This document shows, piece after piece, positions 32,320 to 41,537 of a stretch of 64,000 nucleotides of DNA. The notes beneath the pieces are model-generated. The model saw only the letters and a program-made list of their open reading frames with translations, was not told the DNA's origin and ran no database searches. Every line of letters starts with the position of its first letter. Position 1 is the first letter of the stretch. Position numbers and translations under genes: made by a program. Origin of the DNA: Halonatronomonas betaini (GTDB lineage Bacteria > Bacillota > Halanaerobiia > Halanaerobiales > Halarsenatibacteraceae); contig NZ_JADPIE010000002.1 of the NCBI RefSeq assembly GCF_015666175.1, positions 124,001 to 188,000 on the forward strand, read 5' to 3'.

Positions 32320-33348
32320 CTAAACTAACTTTTGAGTTATTTTTCCTTCTCCATTTCTCACTAATATATCTGCATAAGCACCATTAATAAAAGTCAATTG
32401 GGGAGGTAGATGTCCTAAATCGACTTCATAAATAACTGGTACCTCTAAATCGGATAATGCATACTCTAATGCATCAGTAAGTCTAAAGTCATCTACATCT
32501 CTATATCCGTCAACCCTTCCATATAATATCCCCTTACAATTTTCAAACCAGCCATTCATTTTCATTTGCCACAAAGTTCTATAGATATCAGTTGAATTCA
32601 TTTCGCAACTCTCAAAATACCAAATCAAACCATCTTCTTTATAATCATTTTTATATCTTTTTACCAGATCAAAGGGAGTTCCTATCAATTTGCAGATGAC
32701 ATCTAGATTTGCTCCTATCAATCTTCCCTCACAATTGGCTTCCTTCTGATTGCCTAGAATCATCCATTCTACCTTTTCAGTTAAATCATAAGCAGGGAAA
32801 TTATTTTTTGTTACCTCCAGCCATTCTTTCTGGTAATAGCCTAAACTGAATTGTGTAAATTTCTCTCCTGCTTTCTTACTTAAAATATCTAATACCTTTA
32901 ATACAGATCTGTCAATTGAATCATTACCAAAATCAAGTAAATTAGGTCCATGTGCTGTTGCAATATTAAGTTTTAAAGTTAATACAAATAATAAAGTGCT
33001 TGTATCAGAGAAACCTAATACCCATTTAGGCTTAGCATTTTTTAGTTCTTCAAAGTTTAAATATGGAAGCATATCCATTAAAAATACTCCACCCCAGGGA
33101 GGAACAATTGCTTTTACATTCTCATCTAAATACAATGATGTAAACTCTTCTGCCCTAACTTCAGCTGGAGCACTGGTTAATTTCTTTTGTTTTCTTACAG
33201 ATGCTGTTTCAATAAAATTATAACCTAATTCTTTTAACTGCTTTTTTGCATTATCTAGCTTTTTCGCAAAAACTCCGGTTACACCTGATGACGGTGCTGT
33301 AATTCCTATTGTATCTCCTTTTTTTAATGGTTCTGGATATTTTATCAT
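32320..33348 (-). CDS. S66-family peptidase, LD-carboxypeptidase/MccF-like
   Basis: 342 residues. The family landmarks are GITAPSSGV at the N-terminus, PPWGGVFLMDMLPYL near 85, the nucleophile serine in WVLGFSDTSTLL near 115, AHGPN, and ANLDVICKLIGTP near 225. MccF-type enzymes cleave acylated aminoacyl-nucleotide toxins; LD-carboxypeptidases trim peptidoglycan. The length (about 340) and the PPWGG motif fit the MccF side. A catalytic Glu/His pair is expected later (in the VIYEVDLGHLPPQ block). Full length. Upstream ribosome site AGGAG. A self-immunity or cell-wall role is possible. Confidence 0.8.
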   Translation of the reverse strand: MIKYPEPLKKGDTIGITAPSSGVTGVFAKKLDNAKKQLKELGYNFIETASVRKQKKLTSAPAEVRAEEFTSLYLDENVKAIVPPWGGVFLMDMLPYLNFEELKNAKPKWVLGFSDTSTLLFVLTLKLNIATAHGPNLLDFGNDSIDRSVLKVLDILSKKAGEKFTQFSLGYYQKEWLEVTKNNFPAYDLTEKVEWMILGNQKEANCEGRLIGANLDVICKLIGTPFDLVKRYKNDYKEDGLIWYFESCEMNSTDIYRTLWQMKMNGWFENCKGILYGRVDGYRDVDDFRLTDALEYALSDLEVPVIYEVDLGHLPPQLTFINGAYADILVRNGEGKITQKLV

Positions 33349-33698
33349 TAATTAGTCAACTCCTTAAAAAAAATACATTTAATCATTATTGTAGATAGCT
33401 CAGTATTAAAGATATAAATGTTAACAGTTACTTATAATATATATTTTATTTTAATAATCATAGGAATCAAATATTTTACTTTAAATTCAAAATAAACTTT
33501 TGCAACAAAAGTTGTCTAAAAGAAAATGTCATTGCTTAGTAAAGTGAAATTTTTAAAATAAATATGAGTTTAATTAACTAAATGTCCACTATCCTTTAGA
33601 TAATTTACAATTTCACTAAGCCCTGCCGTATTTATTGCTAAATTAATTTTCATAAAGAAAAGCAAAACTATTAATTTTATTCAATATTAAAGGGTAGT
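33349..33698. other. AT-rich intergenic region with one small minus-strand frame
   Basis: No clear promoter or hairpin. A 27-codon frame (33570-33653, minus; LSEIVNYLKDSGHLVN) has an ATG without a ribosome site and may be a coding remnant. Nothing else supported. Confidence 0.35.
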
Positions 33699-34895
33699 CT
33701 ATTCTAATTCCATTAAAAATTTTCGAATATCTAATTCAGAAATTAAGTTATTATTTTTTAAATTATGATAAATATAAGTCTTCCCTTGTTCTAAATGAGA
33801 AGAACTTATACCATATTCAATTGATTTATATGCTTCGAGATATGCAGCTATTTGATCTGATAAACCAATTAGCTCACCGTCAAGTGGTGAAAACTCATCA
33901 AAATTATATTCATCATTTATTTTTTTTATGGTCACTTCTTTAATTTCTTCATTTTCAATAATTTTATTTTTGAATTCTTTTTCAGTAAAATATTTTAATT
34001 CTTTTTCAATAAAGTCTTCGATTAATGGATATAGTTGTTCAGATACAATTTCTTTTTCAATTCTCTTAACAATATCAGGTAATTTTTCTGTAGCTTTTTT
34101 TACTGGAGAAATTATATCTCTAGTAACTGCTTCTGGTAAATCATGAAATAAACCAGCAAAAAAATTATTATAAATTCTTTTGCCCGTTGGATTAAATTCA
34201 CGTGTTATTAATAATGATAATATTGCTACAAGCATTGAATGACCTAAAACTGATGTCTTTGGGATTCTTGGAGATTGTCCCCATCTTACCTGATATCTCA
34301 ATTGTTCAATCTTTGTAACAAAATCAAATAATTCTTGTTTCAAAATTAATGATTGCAACCCTTGGATGTCAGAAAATTGTTTAATATCAGCATTTAATTC
34401 TTTCTCTATTCTTTGCAAATCAGGAGTCATTGTATTTGAATTTTTAATTATTTCAAATTCTCTTAAAGAAGAATATTTATGGGCAGCTCTTAAAATTCTA
34501 AAATTTACATCATCTAAATTTTCCTTTTCATCTATATATTTATAAAAATTGTCTAGCAAATCTTGGTCCTCAATAATTATTTCATATTGCTGTACTACCC
34601 ATTTATTTAATTTTTTAAATTCTTCGGGATATCCATCTTTAATTCTTCTATGTACTGGAGCTTTTATATCAGACAATACTATTTTTTTTAATAACTCAAA
34701 TAAACCACCATAGATAATCTTATCCCACTCTATATCTTTCCCGCTTTTCTCTTCATACTTACCTAAAAAGTATGCAATCATCATTTTATGCCCACTTCTA
34801 TCCATCTCATTTAATACAATTGGACGAATTCTATCATTCCAGCGTTCAATAGAAAAAGCTTCAAACAATTTTAATGCAAACAAACTATTAATCAT
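33699..34895 (-). CDS. Tandem HD-domain protein (YfbR-like); first domain inactive
   Basis: 398 residues with two halves built alike. In the C-terminal half GHSMLVA (H219) and GLFHDLPEAVTRDIISPVKK (HD at 251-252) match YfbR/HDIG nucleotidases. In the N-terminal half SGHKMMIAYFLGK is followed by GLFELLKKIVLSDIKAPVHR at 63-82: the same frame of residues, but HD is EL. So the first domain is probably a pseudo-domain and the second a phosphohydrolase. SD AAGGAGG. It is the last gene of a four-gene leftward unit. Whether it acts on dNMP/dNTP is not known. Confidence 0.75.
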   Translation of the reverse strand: MINSLFALKLFEAFSIERWNDRIRPIVLNEMDRSGHKMMIAYFLGKYEEKSGKDIEWDKIIYGGLFELLKKIVLSDIKAPVHRRIKDGYPEEFKKLNKWVVQQYEIIIEDQDLLDNFYKYIDEKENLDDVNFRILRAAHKYSSLREFEIIKNSNTMTPDLQRIEKELNADIKQFSDIQGLQSLILKQELFDFVTKIEQLRYQVRWGQSPRIPKTSVLGHSMLVAILSLLITREFNPTGKRIYNNFFAGLFHDLPEAVTRDIISPVKKATEKLPDIVKRIEKEIVSEQLYPLIEDFIEKELKYFTEKEFKNKIIENEEIKEVTIKKINDEYNFDEFSPLDGELIGLSDQIAAYLEAYKSIEYGISSSHLEQGKTYIYHNLKNNNLISELDIRKFLMELE

Positions 34896-34963
34896 TTCGA
34901 TCCTCCTTGCTTTTGTATGAGTTTTATAAGTTAATAAATTGATAGTTTGAAAATATAAATAAA

Positions 34964-35887
34964 TTAAGCAAACAAATCAATAATTTTATCTTGCCACGAT
35001 TCTCTATGAATAATACGCTTCTCGTGGAGGCCTTCATCTAGTAGTTCTGCCTTTGTTAATTGAGATAATTGCTTCCAATCATCTGACAAAACATAAGTGG
35101 CATTTCCGTATTCTGTGCTTTCTAAAACATATAAATCATTTTCAGGAAAACCAAAAATAAAATAACCCTTAAAACCTGATTGTCCAATTGCTACAAATTC
35201 AGGTTCAAAATTTTTAATTAAATCCAATCTATTTCTCAATACAGGTTGCTTGCCTTTAGGCTTAGTTTTTATAATTTCCTCTAATTTTGGCTGAACTTTT
35301 TCCCAAGGATATTTACCTTTTGGCAATACTTCCCAATTTAAACGTTTCAGTTTAGGAGGAGATATTTCATCTAATTCTTTTGTGAATACCTCACACCTAC
35401 CAAAAATTTCTAACAACAAATTAATACCATCTTTTATATTATCGATATTTGTTTTTCTATATTCAAAAACATAATTAATTTTAATGAATTGAGTTGAATT
35501 AAAAACATAAGTTAACTCAAAAGATGATGGTTTTATAAAAGTACGTGGATATCTTTCATAAGGAACATCAACTATTTTTGAACGTTTAACTTTTTTATCA
35601 CGACCTCTAAATTCTTCCCAATGCCATTCTCTTTGCATATAAGCAGTTTCCATTTCTCTATCTTTATGTTTAATATATTTACCTTCTGCATTATAGCTTG
35701 AAACTGGACCAATATCTGCATTTGGTAAAATTGTATCACCATTTGATATGTTTTTTGGAAAACCAATTTTTTCTAAATTGAAATTGTCATCTGGTTGTAT
35801 TTTTACTCCAAGTATAAAATTAGCTCCTTCTGATAAAAAACCTAAATATTTAACTACATTATAAATTCTTGTTTTTGAAATTATCAT
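34964..35887 (-). CDS. Unknown protein in HD/DUF6765 unit
   Basis: 307 residues, soluble, mixed alpha/beta, without signal peptide. I see no known family. The middle has a basic, aromatic-rich stretch (WHWEEFRGRDKKVKRSK) and the C-terminal third carries FEPEFVAIGQSGFKGYFIFGF, which looks like a beta-sandwich core. It is 68 bases from the HD gene and 79 from the DUF6765 gene. Function not assigned. Confidence 0.6.
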   Translation of the reverse strand: MIISKTRIYNVVKYLGFLSEGANFILGVKIQPDDNFNLEKIGFPKNISNGDTILPNADIGPVSSYNAEGKYIKHKDREMETAYMQREWHWEEFRGRDKKVKRSKIVDVPYERYPRTFIKPSSFELTYVFNSTQFIKINYVFEYRKTNIDNIKDGINLLLEIFGRCEVFTKELDEISPPKLKRLNWEVLPKGKYPWEKVQPKLEEIIKTKPKGKQPVLRNRLDLIKNFEPEFVAIGQSGFKGYFIFGFPENDLYVLESTEYGNATYVLSDDWKQLSQLTKAELLDEGLHEKRIIHRESWQDKIIDLFA

Positions 35888-35966
35888 ATTTATCCTCCTG
35901 GTTTATTTATTCTTTAAGAAATTAAAAATTTATTTTACATGAGCCCAAAATTATATATATTTCAAC

Positions 35967-36965
35967 CTACCACTCATCCATATCCTTTACTTCATCCAAT
36001 AATTCATCTAGAATATCTATCATCATTTCCTGGTGGTCTTTGACTGCTTTCTGGAATTTATACCAGTGGGTGTCTTCATAATTATCATGGTCTGCCCATG
36101 TATAGTCTTTAAAAAATGCATCTTTCAAATTAAAATCCTGATAAAAAATTTCAATAGTTCTTTCTTCAGGATAATCTTCACATATTGCTTCATTAAACCA
36201 TTTGAACTTATTGTAATCTGGGATTCTTTTTCCTGAGTAAATATCTTTAAGTGCTAATTCTTTATACTTATCAATTCTAAACTCTTTAGTATCTTCATTA
36301 TAAATAATCTCTTCAATATCGGTAATTAATCTTTCTTTATTGCTTTTGTTTATTGAAGAATTAGTTTGATTTGATAATTTATCATAAAGATATGAGATTG
36401 CTTCTAAAAACCTCTTGTTGTTGTCTATTTCTGAATTAATTAAGCGATTATCTTCCCATACTAATCCAGGCCTATCAGGTTTATGTCCTGCATTAGCATG
36501 ACATAAATTAAGAGGGTTTAAAAATGATTTTGAATTATATGAATCTGTAGTTCCGATAAAATTTTGGTGTGACCAGGTGTCAAGATAAGCATGAGCTGCA
36601 AGCCCTATTCTATATAGGTTGCCGGATTCTAATGCTTTATCTATCATTTGATTGGCATATATACTATTAGGGGTGGTTGTTAGAGTGGGGTATTCATCTT
36701 TGGTGATCTCTCTAGAGTATTGTTCAGCTTCACCAGGTATAAAGTGGAATAGTGAATAGATTCTTTGAAGTTTACCTTGAGGTTTAGTTATATTGAATGT
36801 TTGGCTAATATAATTTTCATAAGTAGTGTCTCCATTAATTTCAAAAGTAATATCATTGTCATCAACATATTGAGAGGAATAAGCGATTACATAAGCAGAA
36901 TCTGGGTCAAATCCAGCAATAACAGACGTCAAATAAGTCACGTAATAGTGAAATTCAATATCCAT
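35967..36965 (-). CDS. DUF6765-family protein, phospholipase C-like helical fold
   Basis: 332 residues. It starts with DIEFHYYVTYLTSVIAGF, typical of DUF6765, with an early HYY site. RIGLAAHAYLDTWSHQNFIG near residue 137-156 has the H...D..SH pattern also used by zinc-dependent phospholipase C proteins; further HYYV/HFIP histidines could make a metal centre. No signal peptide is seen. The substrate is unknown. It lies between two unknown proteins in the same leftward unit. Confidence 0.6.
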   Translation of the reverse strand: MDIEFHYYVTYLTSVIAGFDPDSAYVIAYSSQYVDDNDITFEINGDTTYENYISQTFNITKPQGKLQRIYSLFHFIPGEAEQYSREITKDEYPTLTTTPNSIYANQMIDKALESGNLYRIGLAAHAYLDTWSHQNFIGTTDSYNSKSFLNPLNLCHANAGHKPDRPGLVWEDNRLINSEIDNNKRFLEAISYLYDKLSNQTNSSINKSNKERLITDIEEIIYNEDTKEFRIDKYKELALKDIYSGKRIPDYNKFKWFNEAICEDYPEERTIEIFYQDFNLKDAFFKDYTWADHDNYEDTHWYKFQKAVKDHQEMMIDILDELLDEVKDMDEW

Positions 36966-36982
36966 TAATTTAACCTCCCAGG

Positions 36983-37432
36983 TTAGTTATTAACAGGCAT
37001 TTTTAAATCTAATATATATAATGGACTTTCATTATATCTTTTTAGTACAAATCTTAGGGTTTCTTCAAAATCATACTCGGTTTCAGATATTAATAACTTT
37101 ATAAACCCTTTATTATTTAATCTAACGTGACCATACTCTTCTCTTTTTTTGTCTGCAAACTCAAATGAATCTTCATCTGATTCTGAAGCTTCTAAAGTTT
37201 TTATAACTATTAATTTATTAGTTCTATCAAAACCAATTTTAATTGAATGAGGTTTGCCAAGTTTTTTTACTGCTGACTTGCTAAATGTTAATCCATAACT
37301 CGCTACTGATACCAATGGTGCTCCTAATTCTTTCGAATACCATTCAAAATTCAAATCTATATCTTTATTCTCTTCTTCTATATTATCATTTTGAGTTTTA
37401 ATATTGTTTGATTTTTTATTATCTTTAGACAT
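36983..37432 (-). CDS. Unknown small protein, first gene of HD/DUF6765 unit
   Basis: 149 residues from the ATG at 37432, with GAGGAG 8 bases before it. An acidic, low-complexity N-terminus of about 35 residues precedes a folded part with ASYGLTFSKSAVKKLGKPHS and FDRTNKLIVIKTL. That front half resembles a small conserved family with a KxLGxPxxxKxGFD core, possibly a DNA- or RNA-binding beta barrel, but I cannot name it. The later YDFEETLRFVLKRYN reads as a helix. It begins the four-gene set. Confidence 0.5.
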   Translation of the reverse strand: MSKDNKKSNNIKTQNDNIEEENKDIDLNFEWYSKELGAPLVSVASYGLTFSKSAVKKLGKPHSIKIGFDRTNKLIVIKTLEASESDEDSFEFADKKREEYGHVRLNNKGFIKLLISETEYDFEETLRFVLKRYNESPLYILDLKMPVNN

Positions 37433-37441
37433 ATCAACCAC

Positions 37442-37889
37442 TCCTCACACTAATTTATAATGTCAATATAATCATAACACACGTTCGTTTAATTTGCAAA
37501 TAGATTTAATTTATTGCTTTATCTTTATTATGTCACTTATATCTTTCATTATTGTGCCTTGCATGTTGTTTTATTGTAGAATTATAATGCTTTTAGGATG
37601 GTTATTATGTGGATGATGTTTTATTTAATTGAAATATATTGATTTCTGATAGGATTGTTTTTAGAGTTGTTTGTAAGATAGAATTCGGCATAGCCCCAAA
37701 AAGATAGATAAATGCCATAAAAATTATAATGAAATTTTCATTAAGATTTATTAGTTATAAAAGTTTTAAACATTTGTAATCTTTAATTATTAATTACTTC
37801 TTCATTCATTATTCATTTTAACTAAAAAACCTGAGTTGGATAAAAAGTCTCCAACTCAGGTTTTTTATATAATTATATTAAATAAATTA
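37442..37889. other. Intergenic region with bidirectional terminator
   Basis: A terminator at 37824-37866 has AAAAAACCTGAGTTGG pairing with CCAACTCAGGTTTTTT, serving both the GH3 gene and anything arriving from the left. The rest (about 380 bases) is AT-rich without recognisable features; it presumably holds the promoter of the four-gene unit. Confidence 0.7.
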
Positions 37890-40124
37890 TTATAAATTTT
37901 GATAAACATCTAAAATATCTTCTATATTTTTAAGACTGACTTGATCAGGAGAATAAAAGTGTAACCTATAAATAGGCCTAGAATTATGGTATTCAATTTC
38001 TTTTATCTGTTCTTCAGTTAAAACTTTTTTTACTGCTTTATGACCGAAAGGATCATTAAGCCAATCTATAAAAGGAGATTTTTTTGTTAAACCTTTTATA
38101 ATTGTTGAACTTTCAACCCAAATCTTTTCTGTAATTTTAATATCTCTAGAAGAAGCACCAATCATTAACTTATAGTAATCAGATTCGACAACCCAGCCTT
38201 CTTCTGGATGATAATAAGCAAGTTCTTGATAATCAAGCTCTAATTCTAACCGTCCTTCTTCTCCTGGATCCAGCTCAATTTTTCCAAAACCTTTCAGTTC
38301 TTTTGGAGGTCTATCTAGGCGCGGTTTTTCTTGTGAAATATAAACTTGAACTATTTCTTTCCCTTTAAACAGACCAGTATTTTCAATTAAAACTTTAATT
38401 TTTAAGTTTTCTCCTTCTTCTAGATGATTTGGAACTTCCGCTTTTCTATAAGCAAACTCAGTATAAGAAAGCCCATAACCAAAGGGAAAAAGAACTTCCA
38501 TTTTCTTTTTATCATAATAACGATACCCAATATATATTCCTTCTCCATAGCGTACGATCCCATTATTACCTGGGAAATTGAGATAAGAAGGGTTATCTTC
38601 TAATTTTAAAGGATAGCTTTCTGTTAGTTTTGCAGAAGGATTAACCTCTCCAGAAATAATATCTGCCAAAGCTAAAGCACCAGCTTGGCCTGGTAATCCC
38701 GCTTCAATAACTGCAGACACTTTATCAATCCATTCTCGTAAATCAACTGCTGAACCATTATTTAAAACAACTATAACATTTGAATTAATTTCTGTTAATT
38801 CTTTTATTAACTCATTTTGTTCTTTTGGTAATTTTATATTTTCACGATCATAGCCTTCAGCTTCTACCTTATCAGGTAAACCAGCATACACAATAACATA
38901 GTCTTTATTTTTAGCAGTGCTGAGTGCCTTTTGTTTTAAATTTTCATTTTCTTCTAGTTTATCATTAGACTTATAACCTTCTGCATAATCTACTTCCAAT
39001 TGTTTATCAAATTTATCTTTTAAAGCCTTATAGTGAGTGTCCAATTTTGTAGGGTTAACCTGTGAACTTCCAATTCCCTGATAACGTATTTTCTTAGCTA
39101 ATTCTCCAACTACTAACATTGATTTTGTATCATCTAATCTTTCTTTTGTCAGTGGTAGTAGTTTACCCTGGTTTTTAAGAAGGACTATTGTTTCACTAGC
39201 AATTTCTTTTGATAATTGATGATGTTTTTCTATAGGTAAATCAATATTTTCTTTTTTGGTAGACTGAGACTTTAAAATTAAATCTAATTGCCTTTTAATT
39301 GATTGATCAACTTTTTCTTTAATTAATTCACCACTTTCAACAGCATCTAAAATTTTTTGATCATTAATTGGTACTGAGCCAGGCATTTCTAGATCAAGAC
39401 CAGCCTTTAATGCCTCGACTCTATTATGCACAGCCCGCCAATCAGAAACAACTAAGTTTTTATATCCCCATTCGTTCCTTAATATTTTTTTAAGTAAATA
39501 ACTGCTCTCAGTCGCAAAATCACCATTAACCTGATTGTAAGCAGCCATTATTGTCCAGGGATTTGCTTTTTTTACTATTTTTTCGAACGCAGACAAATAA
39601 ATTTCTCTTAAAGGTCTTTCATCTATCTGAGCATCAATCGAAAAGCGTTTATATTCTTGGTTGTTGGCAATATAATGTTTTAAGGAAGTACCTATCCCTT
39701 TTCTTTGAACTGTATTGATAAATTTTATTGCCAACTCAGCAGTTAAAAAAGGGTCCTCGGAAAAATATTCAAAATTTCTACCGCCAAGAGGTGAGCGCTT
39801 CATATTAATACCAGGTCCTAAAAGCACATCTACTCCAAGACATTTTGATTCTTCAGCAAGCGCCTCTGCAACTTTTTCAATTAAACTTAAGTCCCAACTT
39901 GCTGCCAAATTAACTGCTGTTGGAAAACAGGTAGCTTTTTTAGCTGGATCAGTATGATGTCGATCAACAACATTACGAACTCCATGCGGACCATCAACTA
40001 AAAATATTGCAGGAATACTCAGTCTTTCAATTGTTTCTGTCTGCCAAAAATCTCCACCTGAAAACATTGAAGCCTTTTCTTTTAAGGTAAGTTCTTCTAA
40101 TATTTCAGTAATATTATTTTTCAT
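37890..40124 (-). CDS. Glycoside hydrolase family 3 beta-glucosidase-type enzyme
   Basis: 744 residues from the ATG at 40124 (AAGAGGT upstream); an earlier in-frame start lacks a ribosome site. Front domain: LSIPAIFLVDGPHGVRN, GGRNFEYFSEDPFLTAELA, KHYIANNQE, and the nucleophile aspartate in NLVVSDWRAVH (near residue 235). The second alpha/beta domain has NVIVVLNNGSAVDLREW, and the Fn3-like tail includes FPFGYGLSYTEFAY. No signal peptide, so it is a cytoplasmic hydrolase acting on imported oligosaccharides. It is the last gene of the leftward sugar-acid group. GH3 members also remove xylose or N-acetylglucosamine, so the sugar is not fixed. Confidence 0.86.
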   Translation of the reverse strand: MKNNITEILEELTLKEKASMFSGGDFWQTETIERLSIPAIFLVDGPHGVRNVVDRHHTDPAKKATCFPTAVNLAASWDLSLIEKVAEALAEESKCLGVDVLLGPGINMKRSPLGGRNFEYFSEDPFLTAELAIKFINTVQRKGIGTSLKHYIANNQEYKRFSIDAQIDERPLREIYLSAFEKIVKKANPWTIMAAYNQVNGDFATESSYLLKKILRNEWGYKNLVVSDWRAVHNRVEALKAGLDLEMPGSVPINDQKILDAVESGELIKEKVDQSIKRQLDLILKSQSTKKENIDLPIEKHHQLSKEIASETIVLLKNQGKLLPLTKERLDDTKSMLVVGELAKKIRYQGIGSSQVNPTKLDTHYKALKDKFDKQLEVDYAEGYKSNDKLEENENLKQKALSTAKNKDYVIVYAGLPDKVEAEGYDRENIKLPKEQNELIKELTEINSNVIVVLNNGSAVDLREWIDKVSAVIEAGLPGQAGALALADIISGEVNPSAKLTESYPLKLEDNPSYLNFPGNNGIVRYGEGIYIGYRYYDKKKMEVLFPFGYGLSYTEFAYRKAEVPNHLEEGENLKIKVLIENTGLFKGKEIVQVYISQEKPRLDRPPKELKGFGKIELDPGEEGRLELELDYQELAYYHPEEGWVVESDYYKLMIGASSRDIKITEKIWVESSTIIKGLTKKSPFIDWLNDPFGHKAVKKVLTEEQIKEIEYHNSRPIYRLHFYSPDQVSLKNIEDILDVYQNL

Positions 40125-40256
40125 AATTTTACCTCTTTTCATTTTCACTCATTTTAATTGTATAAAATAAATTTTTTTAATTAGTTCAAGTTCATTTTCA
40201 GGTTAAACACTTTCATATAATATGCTACTCAAAAAAATTAATATGTATATAATAAA

Positions 40257-41279
40257 TTATCTTTTGACCCTTCCTGATGCCGGGCCGCTTGCAATTGCTT
40301 CAACTTCTTCAACAGACATATGATTAAAATCACCTGGTATTGATTGCTTTAATGCAGAAGCTGCTGCACCAAATTCAACTGTTTCCTGAAGACTTTTATC
40401 TGTTAACTGAGCATATATTAATGCACCTGCAAATGAATCTCCTCCACCTACACGATCTACTATATGAATATTATATTCTTTAGATTGCACAAATTTTTCA
40501 CCATCATAAAGTACAACTATCCAGTCATTTAGTGAAGCATTATGGCTAATTCTTAGATGACTACCTACCATTTCTAAATCAAACTTATCAATTAATTGCT
40601 GAGCTACATCTTGATAGCCCTCTATATTGATTTCGCCAGAATCTACATCAGAGCCACTCTTTATTCCAAAGGTCATTTCAGCATCTTCTTCATTAGCTAT
40701 ACAGACGTCAACATATTGCATCACTTTAGTCATTACTTTTCTGGCTTCTTTCTGGGTCCATAATTTTGCTCTATAATTTAAATCACAACTTACCTTTACA
40801 CCTAGTTCCTGTGCTTTCTTTACAGCTTCAATTGTAATTTCAGACATTCTAGGACTTAATGCCGGGGTAATTCCTGTTACATGAAACCAGTCAGTATCAT
40901 CAAATATTTCATCCCAATTAAAATCATGAAAATCTGCTTCAGCAATTGCCGAATGAGCACGATCGTATATAACATTTGAGCCTCTCTGACTTGCTCCACT
41001 TTCACAATAATAGATACCTAATCTATCACCACCACGGGCTATATAGTTTGTGTTCACTCCATACCGTCTTACTTCATTTAGTGCTGACCGCCCAATTGGA
41101 TTTTTGGGAAGTTTAGTAACAAAATATGAATCCAGGCCATAATTAGCCGCTGAAACTGCTACATTTGCTTCTCCACCACCATATATAACATTAAAGCTGT
41201 CGGCCTGAACAAATCTTTTGTTATCTGGCGGAGTTAAACGGAGCATAATCTCACCAAAAGTAACTAATTTTTTTGACAT
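40257..41279 (-). CDS. kdgK: 2-dehydro-3-deoxygluconokinase (KdgK), PfkB family
   Basis: 340 residues. FGEIMLRLTPPDNKR at the N-terminus and VIYGGGEANVAVSAANYG near 30 fit KdgK. NYRAKLW and the VGGGDSFAGALIYA anion-hole motif (C-terminal, catalytic Asp in GGGDS) are the PfkB landmarks. It phosphorylates KDG to KDPG. Next gene in the direction of transcription is the GH3 enzyme; upstream is the stub of the next enzyme in the pathway, eda. SD AGGAGG before the ATG. Confidence 0.9.
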   Translation of the reverse strand: MSKKLVTFGEIMLRLTPPDNKRFVQADSFNVIYGGGEANVAVSAANYGLDSYFVTKLPKNPIGRSALNEVRRYGVNTNYIARGGDRLGIYYCESGASQRGSNVIYDRAHSAIAEADFHDFNWDEIFDDTDWFHVTGITPALSPRMSEITIEAVKKAQELGVKVSCDLNYRAKLWTQKEARKVMTKVMQYVDVCIANEEDAEMTFGIKSGSDVDSGEINIEGYQDVAQQLIDKFDLEMVGSHLRISHNASLNDWIVVLYDGEKFVQSKEYNIHIVDRVGGGDSFAGALIYAQLTDKSLQETVEFGAAASALKQSIPGDFNHMSVEEVEAIASGPASGRVKR

Positions 41280-41306
41280 CTTATTTCCTCCTTTGTAATA
41301 TTTTAA

Positions 41307-41485
41307 TTATCTAATAGTAGATATTAGTTCTGCAAATTGTCTGGCATTTTCTTCTACTTTTTTATAATCTCCAGATTCTGCACCATTTACTATGGCGCTA
41401 CCGGCTCCAACTGCAAAGCTTCCGGCTTCAAACCAATCTTTTGCATTATCAATATTAACGCCACCAGTCGTTAATAAGTTTGCCT
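41307..41485 (-). pseudogene. eda: KHG/KDPG aldolase (eda) C-terminal fragment
   Basis: The minus strand encodes the last 58 residues of Eda: ANLLTTGGVNIDNAKDWF, then EAGSFAVGAGSAIV and a helix to ISTIR*. This is the phosphate-binding end (TGGVN, GVGS). The front, with the catalytic lysine, is absent and an ABC ATPase gene starts 50 bases away. No start codon with a ribosome site exists. It follows kdgK directly, so an intact kdgK-eda pair probably stood here before the transporter genes were inserted or the DNA between was deleted. Confidence 0.82.
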
Positions 41486-41537
41486 GTTGTTATTATTATA
41501 AAATCAAACTATATTATTTTATTAATATAAAATTATC

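Noticed and set aside
33570-33653. 27-codon ORF as a gene
   Set aside because: No ribosome site and no recognisable motif; listed only as a note within the intergenic region.
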